This document shows, piece after piece, positions 42,039-49,884 of a stretch of 64,000 nt of DNA. This stretch comes from Microbacterium terregens (GTDB taxonomy: Bacteria; Actinomycetota; Actinomycetes; Actinomycetales; Microbacteriaceae). Positions within the stretch are counted from its first letter, which is position 1. The number at the start of each line of letters is the position of its first letter. Where the stretch lies: the NCBI RefSeq assembly GCF_039534975.1, contig NZ_BAAAWH010000001.1, forward strand, positions 3,100,001 through 3,164,000, in the 5' to 3' direction. The notes below the pieces were generated by a model. That model was not told the DNA's origin. It worked only from the letters and a program-made list of their open reading frames with translations, and did no database searches. A program made the translations under genes and the position numbers.

Positions 42039-43553
42039 CCCGCTCTCTTCGCAGGCCATCAGCTCGGCGACGCGCTCGCCGAGCATCACCGCGGTATTCG
42101 ACGTGCCGCGCGAGGGCACGACCGGGAGGATGGACGCATCCGCGACGCGGAGGCCTTCCACGCCGTGCACCCGTCCGTGGGTGTCCACGACAGCATCCGG
42201 ATCGTCGGCGGGACCCATCCGAGCCGTGCCTGCCGAATGCAGCGCGGTGGCCAGGTGCGTCCCGATCCATTCGTCAAGCTGCTCGTCGGTCGGACCGACG
42301 CCGAATCGTTCGACGAGCTCGATCGTTTCGACCAGATCCGCCATCGGCCCGCGGGTCAACAGCGCCAGAGCCGCCCGCACCCCTTGGCGCAGCGCGTGCC
42401 GTTCGGACTCGGCGGCGAGGTAGCCGTAGTGGATGTCGACGCCATCTCCCCCGCCGGCGTTGACGAACCCCCGCGAGACCGGCGTGCTCAGCGAGACCCG
42501 CAGATCCAGCGGGCCGTCCATCGCGAGATCGCCCGACACGAGTGCGGCGGTGGGCAGGACGGGCAGCAGGAGCTCGAGGGGATGGACGGCGATCGATCCG
42601 GCCGGCGTGTTCCACGCCGCCGTCCATCCCGTCATCGGCGTGGGCGGCAGGAATCCGGGCCGGGCGCGCCAGCTGACCGACACCGCCGCGTGGTCGGACA
42701 GTCCACGCCCCACGCCGGTGAGCCTGCGGGGCCCATCAGGGCCGACTCCCGAGCGCACGAGGAGGCGCGGGGTCTCGATCGCCCCCGCGCACAGCACCAC
42801 CTCGTCGGCCTCGATGCGAACGATCCCGTCCACGCCCATCGCCTCGATGCCGACGGCCTGGTCGCCGCGCCAGAGCACCCGGCGCACGTCGAGACCCGAT
42901 CGGACCTGGACAGCCGTGTCGCCGAGGAGCGCGCGGTACGCACGATCGGTTCCCCAGCGCTCACCGCCGAGCGCATTGCACGGCAGGGTGCCGACACCCG
43001 AAGGGCCGCCGCCGTTCTTGTCCGCCTCGACGACCGCGCCCTGCAGCACGGCACCCGCCACGAAGCTCGTCGTGACCGCGTCGGTGCCGGGGTCCCTGAT
43101 GACCGGCACCGGGCCGTGCGCGCCGTGCACGGCAGCGTGCGGGAAATCATGATCGGACTCGAGGCGGCGCAGCGCGCCGAGGCACGCCTCCCACCCCCAC
43201 TCCGGCCCCGCGACCGCCGCCCATCGGGCGAAGTCGTCGGGATGCGCACGCAGGAAGTAGCCGCCGTTGACGGCCGAACTGCCTCCCAGCGTGCGCCCCC
43301 GGGCGACGCGGTAGGCCCGCCCCGGGGTGATCTCCGCCGCGTACGTCCAGGCCGTCGGTTCGTCGGGCAGCCCGGCGCGCACGGAGCGGACATCCCGCAG
43401 CCCGTCGACCGACGTGGCGCCCGCCGGTGAGGCATCCCCGCGGGGGGCACCCGCCTCGACGAGTGTCACCTCGTGGCCCGCAGCGCCCAGACGCGCGGCC
43501 AGGGGGATGCCGGAGCCTCCCGCCCCGACCACGATGATGCGCCGCGCGGTCAT
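42006..43553 (-). CDS. mftG: MftG, GMC-family mycofactocin dehydrogenase
   Basis: FAD enzyme of 515 aa from ATG 43553, coupled to mftR by ATGA. The FAD loop is VVGAGGSGIPLAARL at the N-terminus, followed by RTLGGSSAVNGGYFLR, the GMC signature region. The C-terminal active-site histidine and asparagine lie in LHSAGTARMGP and RGTSNTAVMLGE. In mycobacteria MftG reoxidises mycofactocinol and feeds electrons to respiration. That role fits here, since the module B nicotinoproteins would otherwise have no way to recycle the cofactor. Confidence 0.9.
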   Translation of the reverse strand: MTARRIIVVGAGGSGIPLAARLGAAGHEVTLVEAGAPRGDASPAGATSVDGLRDVRSVRAGLPDEPTAWTYAAEITPGRAYRVARGRTLGGSSAVNGGYFLRAHPDDFARWAAVAGPEWGWEACLGALRRLESDHDFPHAAVHGAHGPVPVIRDPGTDAVTTSFVAGAVLQGAVVEADKNGGGPSGVGTLPCNALGGERWGTDRAYRALLGDTAVQVRSGLDVRRVLWRGDQAVGIEAMGVDGIVRIEADEVVLCAGAIETPRLLVRSGVGPDGPRRLTGVGRGLSDHAAVSVSWRARPGFLPPTPMTGWTAAWNTPAGSIAVHPLELLLPVLPTAALVSGDLAMDGPLDLRVSLSTPVSRGFVNAGGGDGVDIHYGYLAAESERHALRQGVRAALALLTRGPMADLVETIELVERFGVGPTDEQLDEWIGTHLATALHSAGTARMGPADDPDAVVDTHGRVHGVEGLRVADASILPVVPSRGTSNTAVMLGERVAELMACEESGSGRGARASDR

Positions 43554-44182
43554 GCGGGCTCCTCGGCATCGATCACGACGGCCGAGAAGACGTCCCGGAG
43601 CCCCCGGAACGACGCGTCGATGAGCGCGAGCAGGTCGGCGTCCGGTCGTTCGATCCACTGCTCGTATGCCGACAGCGAGATACCCAGGCAGGCCCAGGAC
43701 ACGGCCTGCGGGAGCGCGTCCCGCGGAGAGATGCCGAGACGGCGCGCGACGAAGTCGGCGATGACCGCGCGCCACGCCGCGTAGCGCACCGTCGAATGCG
43801 CGACGAGCTCGGGCGTCTTGAGCAGGATGATCATGCGGTGGCGATGACGGGCCAGCTCTTCGCTGGGCACCTGATTGAACCCGCGGACCGCGTCGCGCAC
43901 CGCCGCGATGACCGACGCGTCCGCCGGCGCACGGTCCAGAGCCTCGGCGAAGCCTTCCATCAGGCGGGAGAAGTCGCCCCACGCGACGTCGTTCTTCGAC
44001 TCGTAATACCGGAAGAAGGTCCGCCTGCTGATGCCGGCCGCACCCGCGATGTCATCGACGGTCACGGTGGAAAATCCCCGGTCGATGAACAGATCGAGAC
44101 CGATTCGCTCGAGTTCGGCTTTCGAGGTCGCGCGGGCTCGACCTCGACCTCGACGGGCGCTGTCGTCCAAGATCTCTGACAT
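43550..44182 (-). CDS. mftR: MftR, TetR-family regulator of mycofactocin genes
   Basis: Protein of 210 aa from ATG 44182. The helix-turn-helix FSTVTVDDIAGAAGISRRTFFRYYESK is at about residues 35-62; the rest is the all-helical ligand domain. In mycobacteria MftR represses the mft promoter and is released by long-chain acyl-CoA. The gene is divergent from mftA, and a perfect palindrome lies 13 bp from its start codon. An upstream in-frame extension runs through that palindrome and is not used. Confidence 0.9.
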   Translation of the reverse strand: MSEILDDSARRGRGRARATSKAELERIGLDLFIDRGFSTVTVDDIAGAAGISRRTFFRYYESKNDVAWGDFSRLMEGFAEALDRAPADASVIAAVRDAVRGFNQVPSEELARHRHRMIILLKTPELVAHSTVRYAAWRAVIADFVARRLGISPRDALPQAVSWACLGISLSAYEQWIERPDADLLALIDASFRGLRDVFSAVVIDAEEPA

Positions 44183-44194
44183 CGGCTCTTTTCT

Positions 44195-44211
44195 TTGGCA
44201 CTCAGTGCCAA
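44195..44211. promoter_or_regulatory. Probable MftR operator, palindrome TTGGCACTCAGTGCCAA
   Basis: Two exact 8-bp arms around a single C lie in the 86-bp gap between mftR and mftA. A 17-bp palindrome in a divergent TetR promoter is the classic operator layout. It could repress mftR-mftG and mftABCDEF together. Confidence 0.75.
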
Positions 44212-44268
44212 TAAGCTCACCGCACGGCGCTTTCCGCCGACGGGAACTCTCAAGGAGGACAGTAACCC

Positions 44269-44376
44269 ATGGACGCAATCACCACTCCTGCCCCCGCAGA
44301 TGCTGACGCGACGCTCGTCGAGGCGAACGAACTGGTCGAGGACGTGTCGATCGACGGCATGTGCGGCGTGTACTGA
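44269..44376 (+). CDS. mftA: MftA, mycofactocin precursor peptide
   Basis: Peptide of 35 aa from ATG 44269, preceded by AAGGAGG. It ends in IDGMCGVY, the invariant C-terminus of mycofactocin precursors. The last two residues, Val-Tyr, become the redox core after MftC decarboxylates the tyrosine and cyclises it to the valine. The leader is acidic and alanine-rich (DADATLVEANELVED), suited to recognition by MftB. mftB begins 7 bp after the stop. Confidence 0.97.
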   Translation: MDAITTPAPADADATLVEANELVEDVSIDGMCGVY

Positions 44377-44383
44377 CATCGCC

Positions 44384-44659
44384 ATGACCGACATCACCCC
44401 CGACAGCGTGCTGCGGCTCCACAACCGTGTCTCCGTGCGCCCTGAGCCGTTCGGCGCACTGCTGTACCACTTCGGGACGAGGCGCCTGTCCTTCCTGAAG
44501 TCCCCTGCCCTGCTGGCCGTGGTCGACGCACTCCAAGACGACCGTACGGTCGCTGACGCCCTGGGCGTCGCCGAGGTGCCCGACGCCATGCGCCCGGCCA
44601 TGCTGCGCGCGATCACCACGCTGCGCGACTCCGAAATGCTTGTAGAGGTAGCCGCATGA
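44384..44659 (+). CDS. mftB: MftB, peptide chaperone (RRE domain)
   Basis: Protein of 91 aa from ATG 44384. It is the small RiPP recognition protein that binds the MftA leader and presents it to MftC. Visible family features are RLHNRVSVRPEPFGALLYHFGTRR and LSFLKSPALLAVVDAL. Length is typical. It overlaps mftC by ATGA. Confidence 0.93.
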   Translation: MTDITPDSVLRLHNRVSVRPEPFGALLYHFGTRRLSFLKSPALLAVVDALQDDRTVADALGVAEVPDAMRPAMLRAITTLRDSEMLVEVAA

Positions 44660-45894
44660 GCTCCACCGTCCTAGACCGCCCGGCACCTGCCCCCCGTCTG
44701 ATCGATCACTTCGAAAGCGGGCTGAACTCCCCGATCTGTCTGACCTGGGAACTCACCTACGCCTGCAACCTCTCGTGCATCCACTGCCTGTCCGCCTCGG
44801 GGCGGCGCGATCCTCGCGAGCTGTCCACGGACGAGTGCAAGGCCGTGATCGACGAACTGCAGCGCATGCAGGTGTTCTACGTCAACATCGGCGGCGGCGA
44901 GCCCACCGTCCGATCCGACTTCTGGGAGATCGTCGACTACGCGACCAGCCACGACATCGGGGTCAAGTTCTCGACCAACGGCGTGAAGATCACGTCCGAG
45001 ATCGCCGAGAAGCTCGCCCTCAACGACTACGTCGACATCCAGATCTCGATGGACGGCGCGACCGCCGAAGTGAACGACGCGATCCGCGGGCCGGGCTCGT
45101 ACGACCTGGCGATCCGTGCGCTGGAGCGACTGTCGGCCGCCGGGATGACGCGCCTCAAGCTGTCCGTGGTCTGCACGCGGACCAACATCGGCCAGCTCGA
45201 CCAGTTCAAGGAGATCGCCGATCGCTACGGCGCGCAGCTTCGGCTGACGCGTCTGCGACCGGCCGGACGCGGTGCCGACTCGTGGCACGATCTGCGGCCC
45301 ACACAGGAGCAGCAGCGCGAGCTGTACCAGTGGCTCGTCGCCCGCGGCGAGGAAGTTCTGACGGGTGACTCGTTCTTCCACCTCTCGGCACTGGGAGAGA
45401 GCCTGCCCGGGCTGAACCTCTGCGGCGCAGGACGTGTCGTCTGCCTCATCGACCCGATCGGCGACGTGTACGCCTGCCCGTTCGCCATCCACGAGGAGTT
45501 CCTGGCCGGCAACATCCGCGGCGAGGGTGGTTTCGGCGAGGTGTGGCGCGAATCCGAGCTGTTCACACGACTGCGCGCGCCGCAGACCGGCGGCGCCTGC
45601 AACAGCTGCCCGTTCTTCGACACCTGCCGTGGCGGCTGCATGGCGGCGAAGTTCTTCACCGGACTGCCGCTGGACGGCCCCGACCCGGAGTGCGTCCGCG
45701 GCTTCGGCGACGACGCCCTCGCGGCGTCCTCGGGAGAGCGCCCCAAGCCGAGTGGCGATCACTCGCATCGCACGTCACCCCCACGTCCCCGACCCGTCGC
45801 GCTCAAGCTGGAGATGCAGCGGCCGACTGCACCGATGGCACCGCCGGTCTCGGCGTGCAATGTGAGCCCGCTCGCGGGCATGCAGCTGAACTGA
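44656..45894 (+). CDS. mftC: MftC, radical SAM maturase with SPASM domain
   Basis: Protein of 412 aa. The radical SAM cluster ligands are C37, C41 and C44 in CNLSCIHC, followed by GGGEPTVRSDF for SAM binding. The C-terminal SPASM cysteines are spread from LCGAGRVVCLIDP through YACPF to CNSCPFFDTCRGGC. It decarboxylates the MftA tyrosine and then forms the Val-Tyr bond. The last 60 residues after the SPASM domain are proline-rich and unconserved. Confidence 0.95.
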   Translation: MSSTVLDRPAPAPRLIDHFESGLNSPICLTWELTYACNLSCIHCLSASGRRDPRELSTDECKAVIDELQRMQVFYVNIGGGEPTVRSDFWEIVDYATSHDIGVKFSTNGVKITSEIAEKLALNDYVDIQISMDGATAEVNDAIRGPGSYDLAIRALERLSAAGMTRLKLSVVCTRTNIGQLDQFKEIADRYGAQLRLTRLRPAGRGADSWHDLRPTQEQQRELYQWLVARGEEVLTGDSFFHLSALGESLPGLNLCGAGRVVCLIDPIGDVYACPFAIHEEFLAGNIRGEGGFGEVWRESELFTRLRAPQTGGACNSCPFFDTCRGGCMAAKFFTGLPLDGPDPECVRGFGDDALAASSGERPKPSGDHSHRTSPPRPRPVALKLEMQRPTAPMAPPVSACNVSPLAGMQLN

Positions 45895-45907
45895 GAGAGA
45901 GCACGTA

Positions 45908-47092
45908 ATGGCCCGCAACGCCTGGTTCGAAACCGTGGCGGTGGCTCAGCGACGCGCGCAGAAGCGCTTGCCCGCCCCCGTCTACTCCGCCCTCCTGGCC
46001 GGCTCCGAGAAGGGAACGACGTACGCCGACAATACGGCGGCGTTCTCCGAGCTCGGGCTCGCCCCTCGCGTGGCGGATATGTCGTCCGAACGCGACCTCT
46101 CCGTCACTGTGCTCGGCATGGATCTGGCGATGCCGGTCCTCATCTCGCCCACCGGCGTGCAGGCGGTCCACCCCGACGGCGAGGTGGCGGTGGCTCGCGC
46201 CGCCGCCAACCGCGGCATCGCGATGTCGCTCAGCTCCTTCGCGAGCAAATCGGTCGAAGAAGTCGGCGCCGTGACCGACAAGCTGAACTACCAGGTGTAC
46301 TGGCAGGGCAGCCGGGACACGATCGCCGCTCGCCTCGACCGGGCGCGCGCGGCGGGAGTGAAATCGATCATCCTCACCCTGGACTGGTCCTTCTCCAACG
46401 GCCGCGACTGGGGCAGTCCGAACATCCCCGAGAAGCTGAACCTGCGCGCGATGGCGGAGTTCGCGCCCTTCGCGATCACCAAGCCCGCGTGGCTGGCCGA
46501 GTACCTCAAGCGGGGAACGCTTCCTGATCTGACGGTCCCGAACCTCGTGATCGGCGACGAGCCGGCGCCGACGTTCTTCGGTGCGTACGGCGAATGGATC
46601 TCCACTCCCCCGGCGACCTGGGAGGATCTGGCCTGGCTGCGCGAGCAGTGGGACGGACCTGTGATGCTCAAGGGCATCACCCGGGTGGACGACGCACTCC
46701 GGGCCGTCGACGCAGGGATGAGCGCGATCTCCGTCTCGAACCACGGCGGGAACAACCTCGACTCGACACCGGCGTCCATCCGACTGCTGCCGGACATCGC
46801 AGCCGCCGTGGGCGACCAGATCGAGGTGCTGCTCGACGGCGGCATCCGCCGCGGCAGCGACGTCGCCAAGGCCCTGGCCCTGGGCGCGAAGGCCGTCATG
46901 ATCGGCCGCGCCTACCTCTGGGGTCTCGCCGCGAACGGTCAGGGCGGCGTGGAGAATGTCCTGGACATCCTGCGTGGCGGACTCGATTCCGCCGTGCTCG
47001 GGCTCGGCCATTCCTCGGTGCGCGACCTCAGCCCCGACGATCTGTGGATCCCGCCGGGCTTCACTCGCCGGCTCGGCACGCACGTCGGATGA
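45908..47092 (+). CDS. mftD: MftD, FMN-dependent alpha-hydroxy-acid dehydrogenase-like
   Basis: Protein of 394 aa, a TIM barrel of the lactate dehydrogenase/glycolate oxidase family. FMN and active-site blocks are PVLISPTGVQAVHPDGE, MLKGITRVDDA, ISVSNHGGNNLDSTPA and LLDGGIRRGSDVAKALALGA. It deaminates the released dipeptide product to pre-mycofactocin. Downstream overlap with mftE is ATGA. Confidence 0.95.
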   Translation: MARNAWFETVAVAQRRAQKRLPAPVYSALLAGSEKGTTYADNTAAFSELGLAPRVADMSSERDLSVTVLGMDLAMPVLISPTGVQAVHPDGEVAVARAAANRGIAMSLSSFASKSVEEVGAVTDKLNYQVYWQGSRDTIAARLDRARAAGVKSIILTLDWSFSNGRDWGSPNIPEKLNLRAMAEFAPFAITKPAWLAEYLKRGTLPDLTVPNLVIGDEPAPTFFGAYGEWISTPPATWEDLAWLREQWDGPVMLKGITRVDDALRAVDAGMSAISVSNHGGNNLDSTPASIRLLPDIAAAVGDQIEVLLDGGIRRGSDVAKALALGAKAVMIGRAYLWGLAANGQGGVENVLDILRGGLDSAVLGLGHSSVRDLSPDDLWIPPGFTRRLGTHVG

Positions 47093-47829
47093 CCGCAGGA
47101 TCGGAGGCCGGTGTGCCGCCGCTCCCCCTCGTGAACGTCCCGTGGCCTCGCGTGCCACGGGACGTCACGCTGCTGGTGCCGCTCGGCTCGACCGAGCAGC
47201 ATGGCCCTCATCTGCCGCTCGACGTCGACACCGCGATCGCCCGCGCGGTCTGCGATGGCGTGGCGCGGCGCCTCGCGCAGCCGACGCTCGTCGCGCCCGC
47301 GATCGCGTACGGGGCCAGCGGCGAACATCAGGGCTTCGCGGGAACCGTCTCGGTCGGCACCGAGTCCCTGACCCGCACGCTGGTGGAATTCTGCCGATCC
47401 GCCCGTCACTGGGCCGGGCGCATCGTGTTCGTCAACGGTCACGGGGGCAACGCGGAGGCCCTGGCCGCCGCGATGGCGACGCTCGCGAGAGAAGCGACGG
47501 ACGTCAGCTGGCAGCCCTGCCGGCACGGCGACGTCCACGCGGGCAGGCCCGAGACCAGCATCATGCTTCACCTCGCACCGCACCGGGTGCTGATGGATGC
47601 CGCGGAGCCCGGCGCCACGGCATCCATTCCCGAGCTGCTCCCCCGCCTGCGGGAAGCGGGCGTGCACGGGGTGAGTGCGAACGGGGTCCTGGGCGATCCG
47701 CGCGGCGCCACCGCCGAGGAGGGGGCCGCGATCCTGGATCGCATGATCGGTGAGGTGACCGCATCGATCCGCGAGGCGGGGTCGGCCGCCGCGGCGGCCG
47801 AGGCGAACGCGAAGTCGCGCCGACCATGA
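47089..47829 (+). CDS. mftE: MftE, creatininase-family peptidase
   Basis: Protein of 246 aa from ATG 47089. Metal ligands are in GSTEQHGPHLPLDVD near the N-terminus and in FVNGHGGNAEAL; the family fold is that of creatinine amidohydrolase. It cuts the modified C-terminal residues from MftA after MftC has acted. The last 20 residues are alanine-rich. Overlaps mftF by ATGA. Confidence 0.93.
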   Translation: MTAGSEAGVPPLPLVNVPWPRVPRDVTLLVPLGSTEQHGPHLPLDVDTAIARAVCDGVARRLAQPTLVAPAIAYGASGEHQGFAGTVSVGTESLTRTLVEFCRSARHWAGRIVFVNGHGGNAEALAAAMATLAREATDVSWQPCRHGDVHAGRPETSIMLHLAPHRVLMDAAEPGATASIPELLPRLREAGVHGVSANGVLGDPRGATAEEGAAILDRMIGEVTASIREAGSAAAAAEANAKSRRP

Positions 47830-49271
47830 AGTTCGTGCCCGAAGGACTCGACGTGATGGTCGGCCGTGAGGTGTGGCGCTACGACGGCGGGCGCGTGCTG
47901 GTCGGCGGGGCGCCGACGCGGGTCCTGCGGCTCAGTCCCCTCGCCTTCGAACTCGTGCGCGATGAGCAGGTCGTGGCATCGGATGCCACGTCGCGGCAGC
48001 TCGCGGCCCGGCTGCTGGAGGCCGGCCTCGCGCACCCCGATCCGGACCGCCTGCCCGCCGCGGATCTGGAGGACCTCACCGTCATCATTCCGGTGCTCGG
48101 CCGGTCCGACGCGCTGGAGCGGCTGCTGTCCGGTCTGCACGGGGTGCGCCTGCTGGTCGTCGACGACGGGACGCCGGAACCGGCGGCGGCCGCCCTGCAC
48201 CGCGTGGTCGCACGTGCCGGCGCCGAACTGCTGCGCCTCGATCGCAACGTCGGCCCGGCCAGCGCCCGGAATGCCGGTCTGCGCCATGCCACCACGCCGT
48301 TCGTGGCGTTCGTGGACTCGGACGTGGTCGTTTCCGCCGATGCGCTGGAGCGGATGCTGCGGCACTTCGTCGATCCCGAGCTCGCCCTGGTCGGACCCCG
48401 GGTGGTGGGCACGCCGCAGGTCCAGACGTGGATCGCACGCTACGAGAACTCGCGGGCGTCGGTGGATCTGGGCACGCGTCCGGCGCTCGTGCGGCCGCGG
48501 TCGGCCGTCTCATGGATGTCGAGCACGTGCCTCGTCGCGCGTCGCGAAGTGCTGGCGCGGGGGTTCACCGATGGAATGCGCGTGGCCGAGGACGTCGACC
48601 TGGTGTGGCGCCTCTGCGAGCAGGGGTGGCGCGTGCGCTACGAGCCGCGGGTCGTCGTCGAGCACGAGCACCGGCGCCGATTCGGCGAGTGGTTCAGCCG
48701 CAAACTGTTCTACGGCACGGGCGCTGCGGACCTCGCCCCCCGGCATCCGGCAGCGATCCCGCCGGCGATTCTGCGACCGTGGACCATCGCGGTGCTGCTC
48801 TGCGTGTTCGCCGCACGCCGGTGGTCGCTGCCGGCAGCCGCGGCGATCAGCGGGGTCGCGGCGTGGCGGGTGCACCGGCGGCTGCGACCGACGACCCGCT
48901 CGCGCACTCTCGCCCTGCGCCTGGTCGGCGGTGGAGTCGTGGCCGCGCTCACCCAGGCGTCGGCGCTCGCGCTGCGGCATTGGTGGCCGATCGGCGCCGT
49001 GGCCATGCTGTTCTCGCGGCGCGCGCGCTGGATCATCGGCGTCATGGCGGTGGCCGATGGCCTGATCGAATTCAGCCGCCTGCGCCGTGGCCTCGACCCG
49101 GTGCGGTTCCTGATAGCCCGGCGCCTGGATGACATCGCCTACGGAACCGGAGTGTGGCTGGGCTGTCTGCGGCGACGGAGCTTCCGTGCACTCCTGCCTG
49201 CCATCGTGTCTGATCGCACGGCCCCGGCTTCCGCTGAGCGGAAAGGTGCCTCGAAAAACCCTCGCCGATGA
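47826..49271 (+). CDS. mftF: MftF, mycofactocin glycosyltransferase
   Basis: Protein of 481 aa. A GT2 domain begins near residue 80 (LTVIIPVLGRSDALERLL, VVDDG) with FVDSDVV as the metal-binding motif and AEDVDLVWRLCEQGWRVRY further on. The C-terminal third has several hydrophobic segments likely to anchor it in the membrane. In mycobacteria the enzyme adds beta-1,4-glucose units to pre-mycofactocin. It closes the known mft gene set. Confidence 0.93.
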   Translation: MKFVPEGLDVMVGREVWRYDGGRVLVGGAPTRVLRLSPLAFELVRDEQVVASDATSRQLAARLLEAGLAHPDPDRLPAADLEDLTVIIPVLGRSDALERLLSGLHGVRLLVVDDGTPEPAAAALHRVVARAGAELLRLDRNVGPASARNAGLRHATTPFVAFVDSDVVVSADALERMLRHFVDPELALVGPRVVGTPQVQTWIARYENSRASVDLGTRPALVRPRSAVSWMSSTCLVARREVLARGFTDGMRVAEDVDLVWRLCEQGWRVRYEPRVVVEHEHRRRFGEWFSRKLFYGTGAADLAPRHPAAIPPAILRPWTIAVLLCVFAARRWSLPAAAAISGVAAWRVHRRLRPTTRSRTLALRLVGGGVVAALTQASALALRHWWPIGAVAMLFSRRARWIIGVMAVADGLIEFSRLRRGLDPVRFLIARRLDDIAYGTGVWLGCLRRRSFRALLPAIVSDRTAPASAERKGASKNPRR

Positions 49272-49328
49272 CGCTCAATAGAGATGCGGCCGACGCCGCC
49301 TTGAACCGACCCAGGAAGCGTGAGACCG

Positions 49329-49544
49329 ATGGCGACACTCGATGAACTGCAGACAATGCTCTCCGTGGACGGCTACTCGCTCTCGGTGGAGACGGCCGAT
49401 GGCAAGACGAAGGCGGTCATCACGGCGGGCGAGGGCATCTGCGAGGACTGCCTAGTGCCCAAGGTCGTCATGACGGGGCTGCTGGCCCAGGCACTGGACG
49501 TGCCCGCCGAGCAGATCACCCTCGAGTACCCCGAAGAACACTGA
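49329..49544 (+). CDS. Small CxxC protein of unknown function
   Basis: Protein of 71 aa from ATG 49329 (AGGAAG at 49313-49318); a GTG nine bases earlier is also possible. It has C38-E-D-C41 in GEGICEDCLVP and an acidic end. I do not recognise the family. It follows mftF by 57 bp and precedes the ABM-domain gene by 1 bp, so it may belong to the mft transcript. A metal- or thiol-binding role is only a guess from CxxC. Confidence 0.6.
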   Translation: MATLDELQTMLSVDGYSLSVETADGKTKAVITAGEGICEDCLVPKVVMTGLLAQALDVPAEQITLEYPEEH

Positions 49545-49545
49545 C

Positions 49546-49845
49546 GTGAGTGAGCGGATCGCCTCCCTCGTCCGGTTCACGTTCCGCGAGGATGCGCTGG
49601 ATCGCGTCCCCGGGATCGTGAAGGACATGCTCGATACGACACGCACCTTCTCGGGCCTCGAGCAGCTCGACATCCTGCGCGACCCGGAACGACCGGCCGT
49701 CTGGACGCTGTACGAGATCTGGTCCGATGACGCATCGGAGCAGGCGTACCGGTCATTCCGCGCCACGCCCGAGGGCGGCGTCGCGGGCCTCGCCGACGTG
49801 ATCGCCGACCGGCCGTCGCTCGAGCGCTTCCTCATTCAGCCGTAG
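49546..49845 (+). CDS. Antibiotic biosynthesis monooxygenase (ABM) domain protein
   Basis: Protein of 99 aa from GTG 49546. ABM-type features are the N-terminal strand IASLVRFTFREDA, the central TFSGLEQLDILRDPERPAVWTLYEIWSDDASEQAY and the C-terminal SLERF. Members include quinol monooxygenase YgiN and haem-degrading enzymes. It is 1 bp behind the CxxC gene, likely translationally coupled. Confidence 0.8.
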   Translation: MSERIASLVRFTFREDALDRVPGIVKDMLDTTRTFSGLEQLDILRDPERPAVWTLYEIWSDDASEQAYRSFRATPEGGVAGLADVIADRPSLERFLIQP

Positions 49846-49884
49846 TCATCGACATCCCGGCTCAGGGCGCCGGGATGTCGATGA
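49846..49884. terminator. Perfect 15-bp hairpin shared by convergent genes
   Basis: TCATCGACATCCCGG (49846-49860) pairs exactly with 49870-49884. It begins right after the ABM stop and overlaps the last codons of the opposite lipoprotein gene, so it can end both transcripts. Confidence 0.75.
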
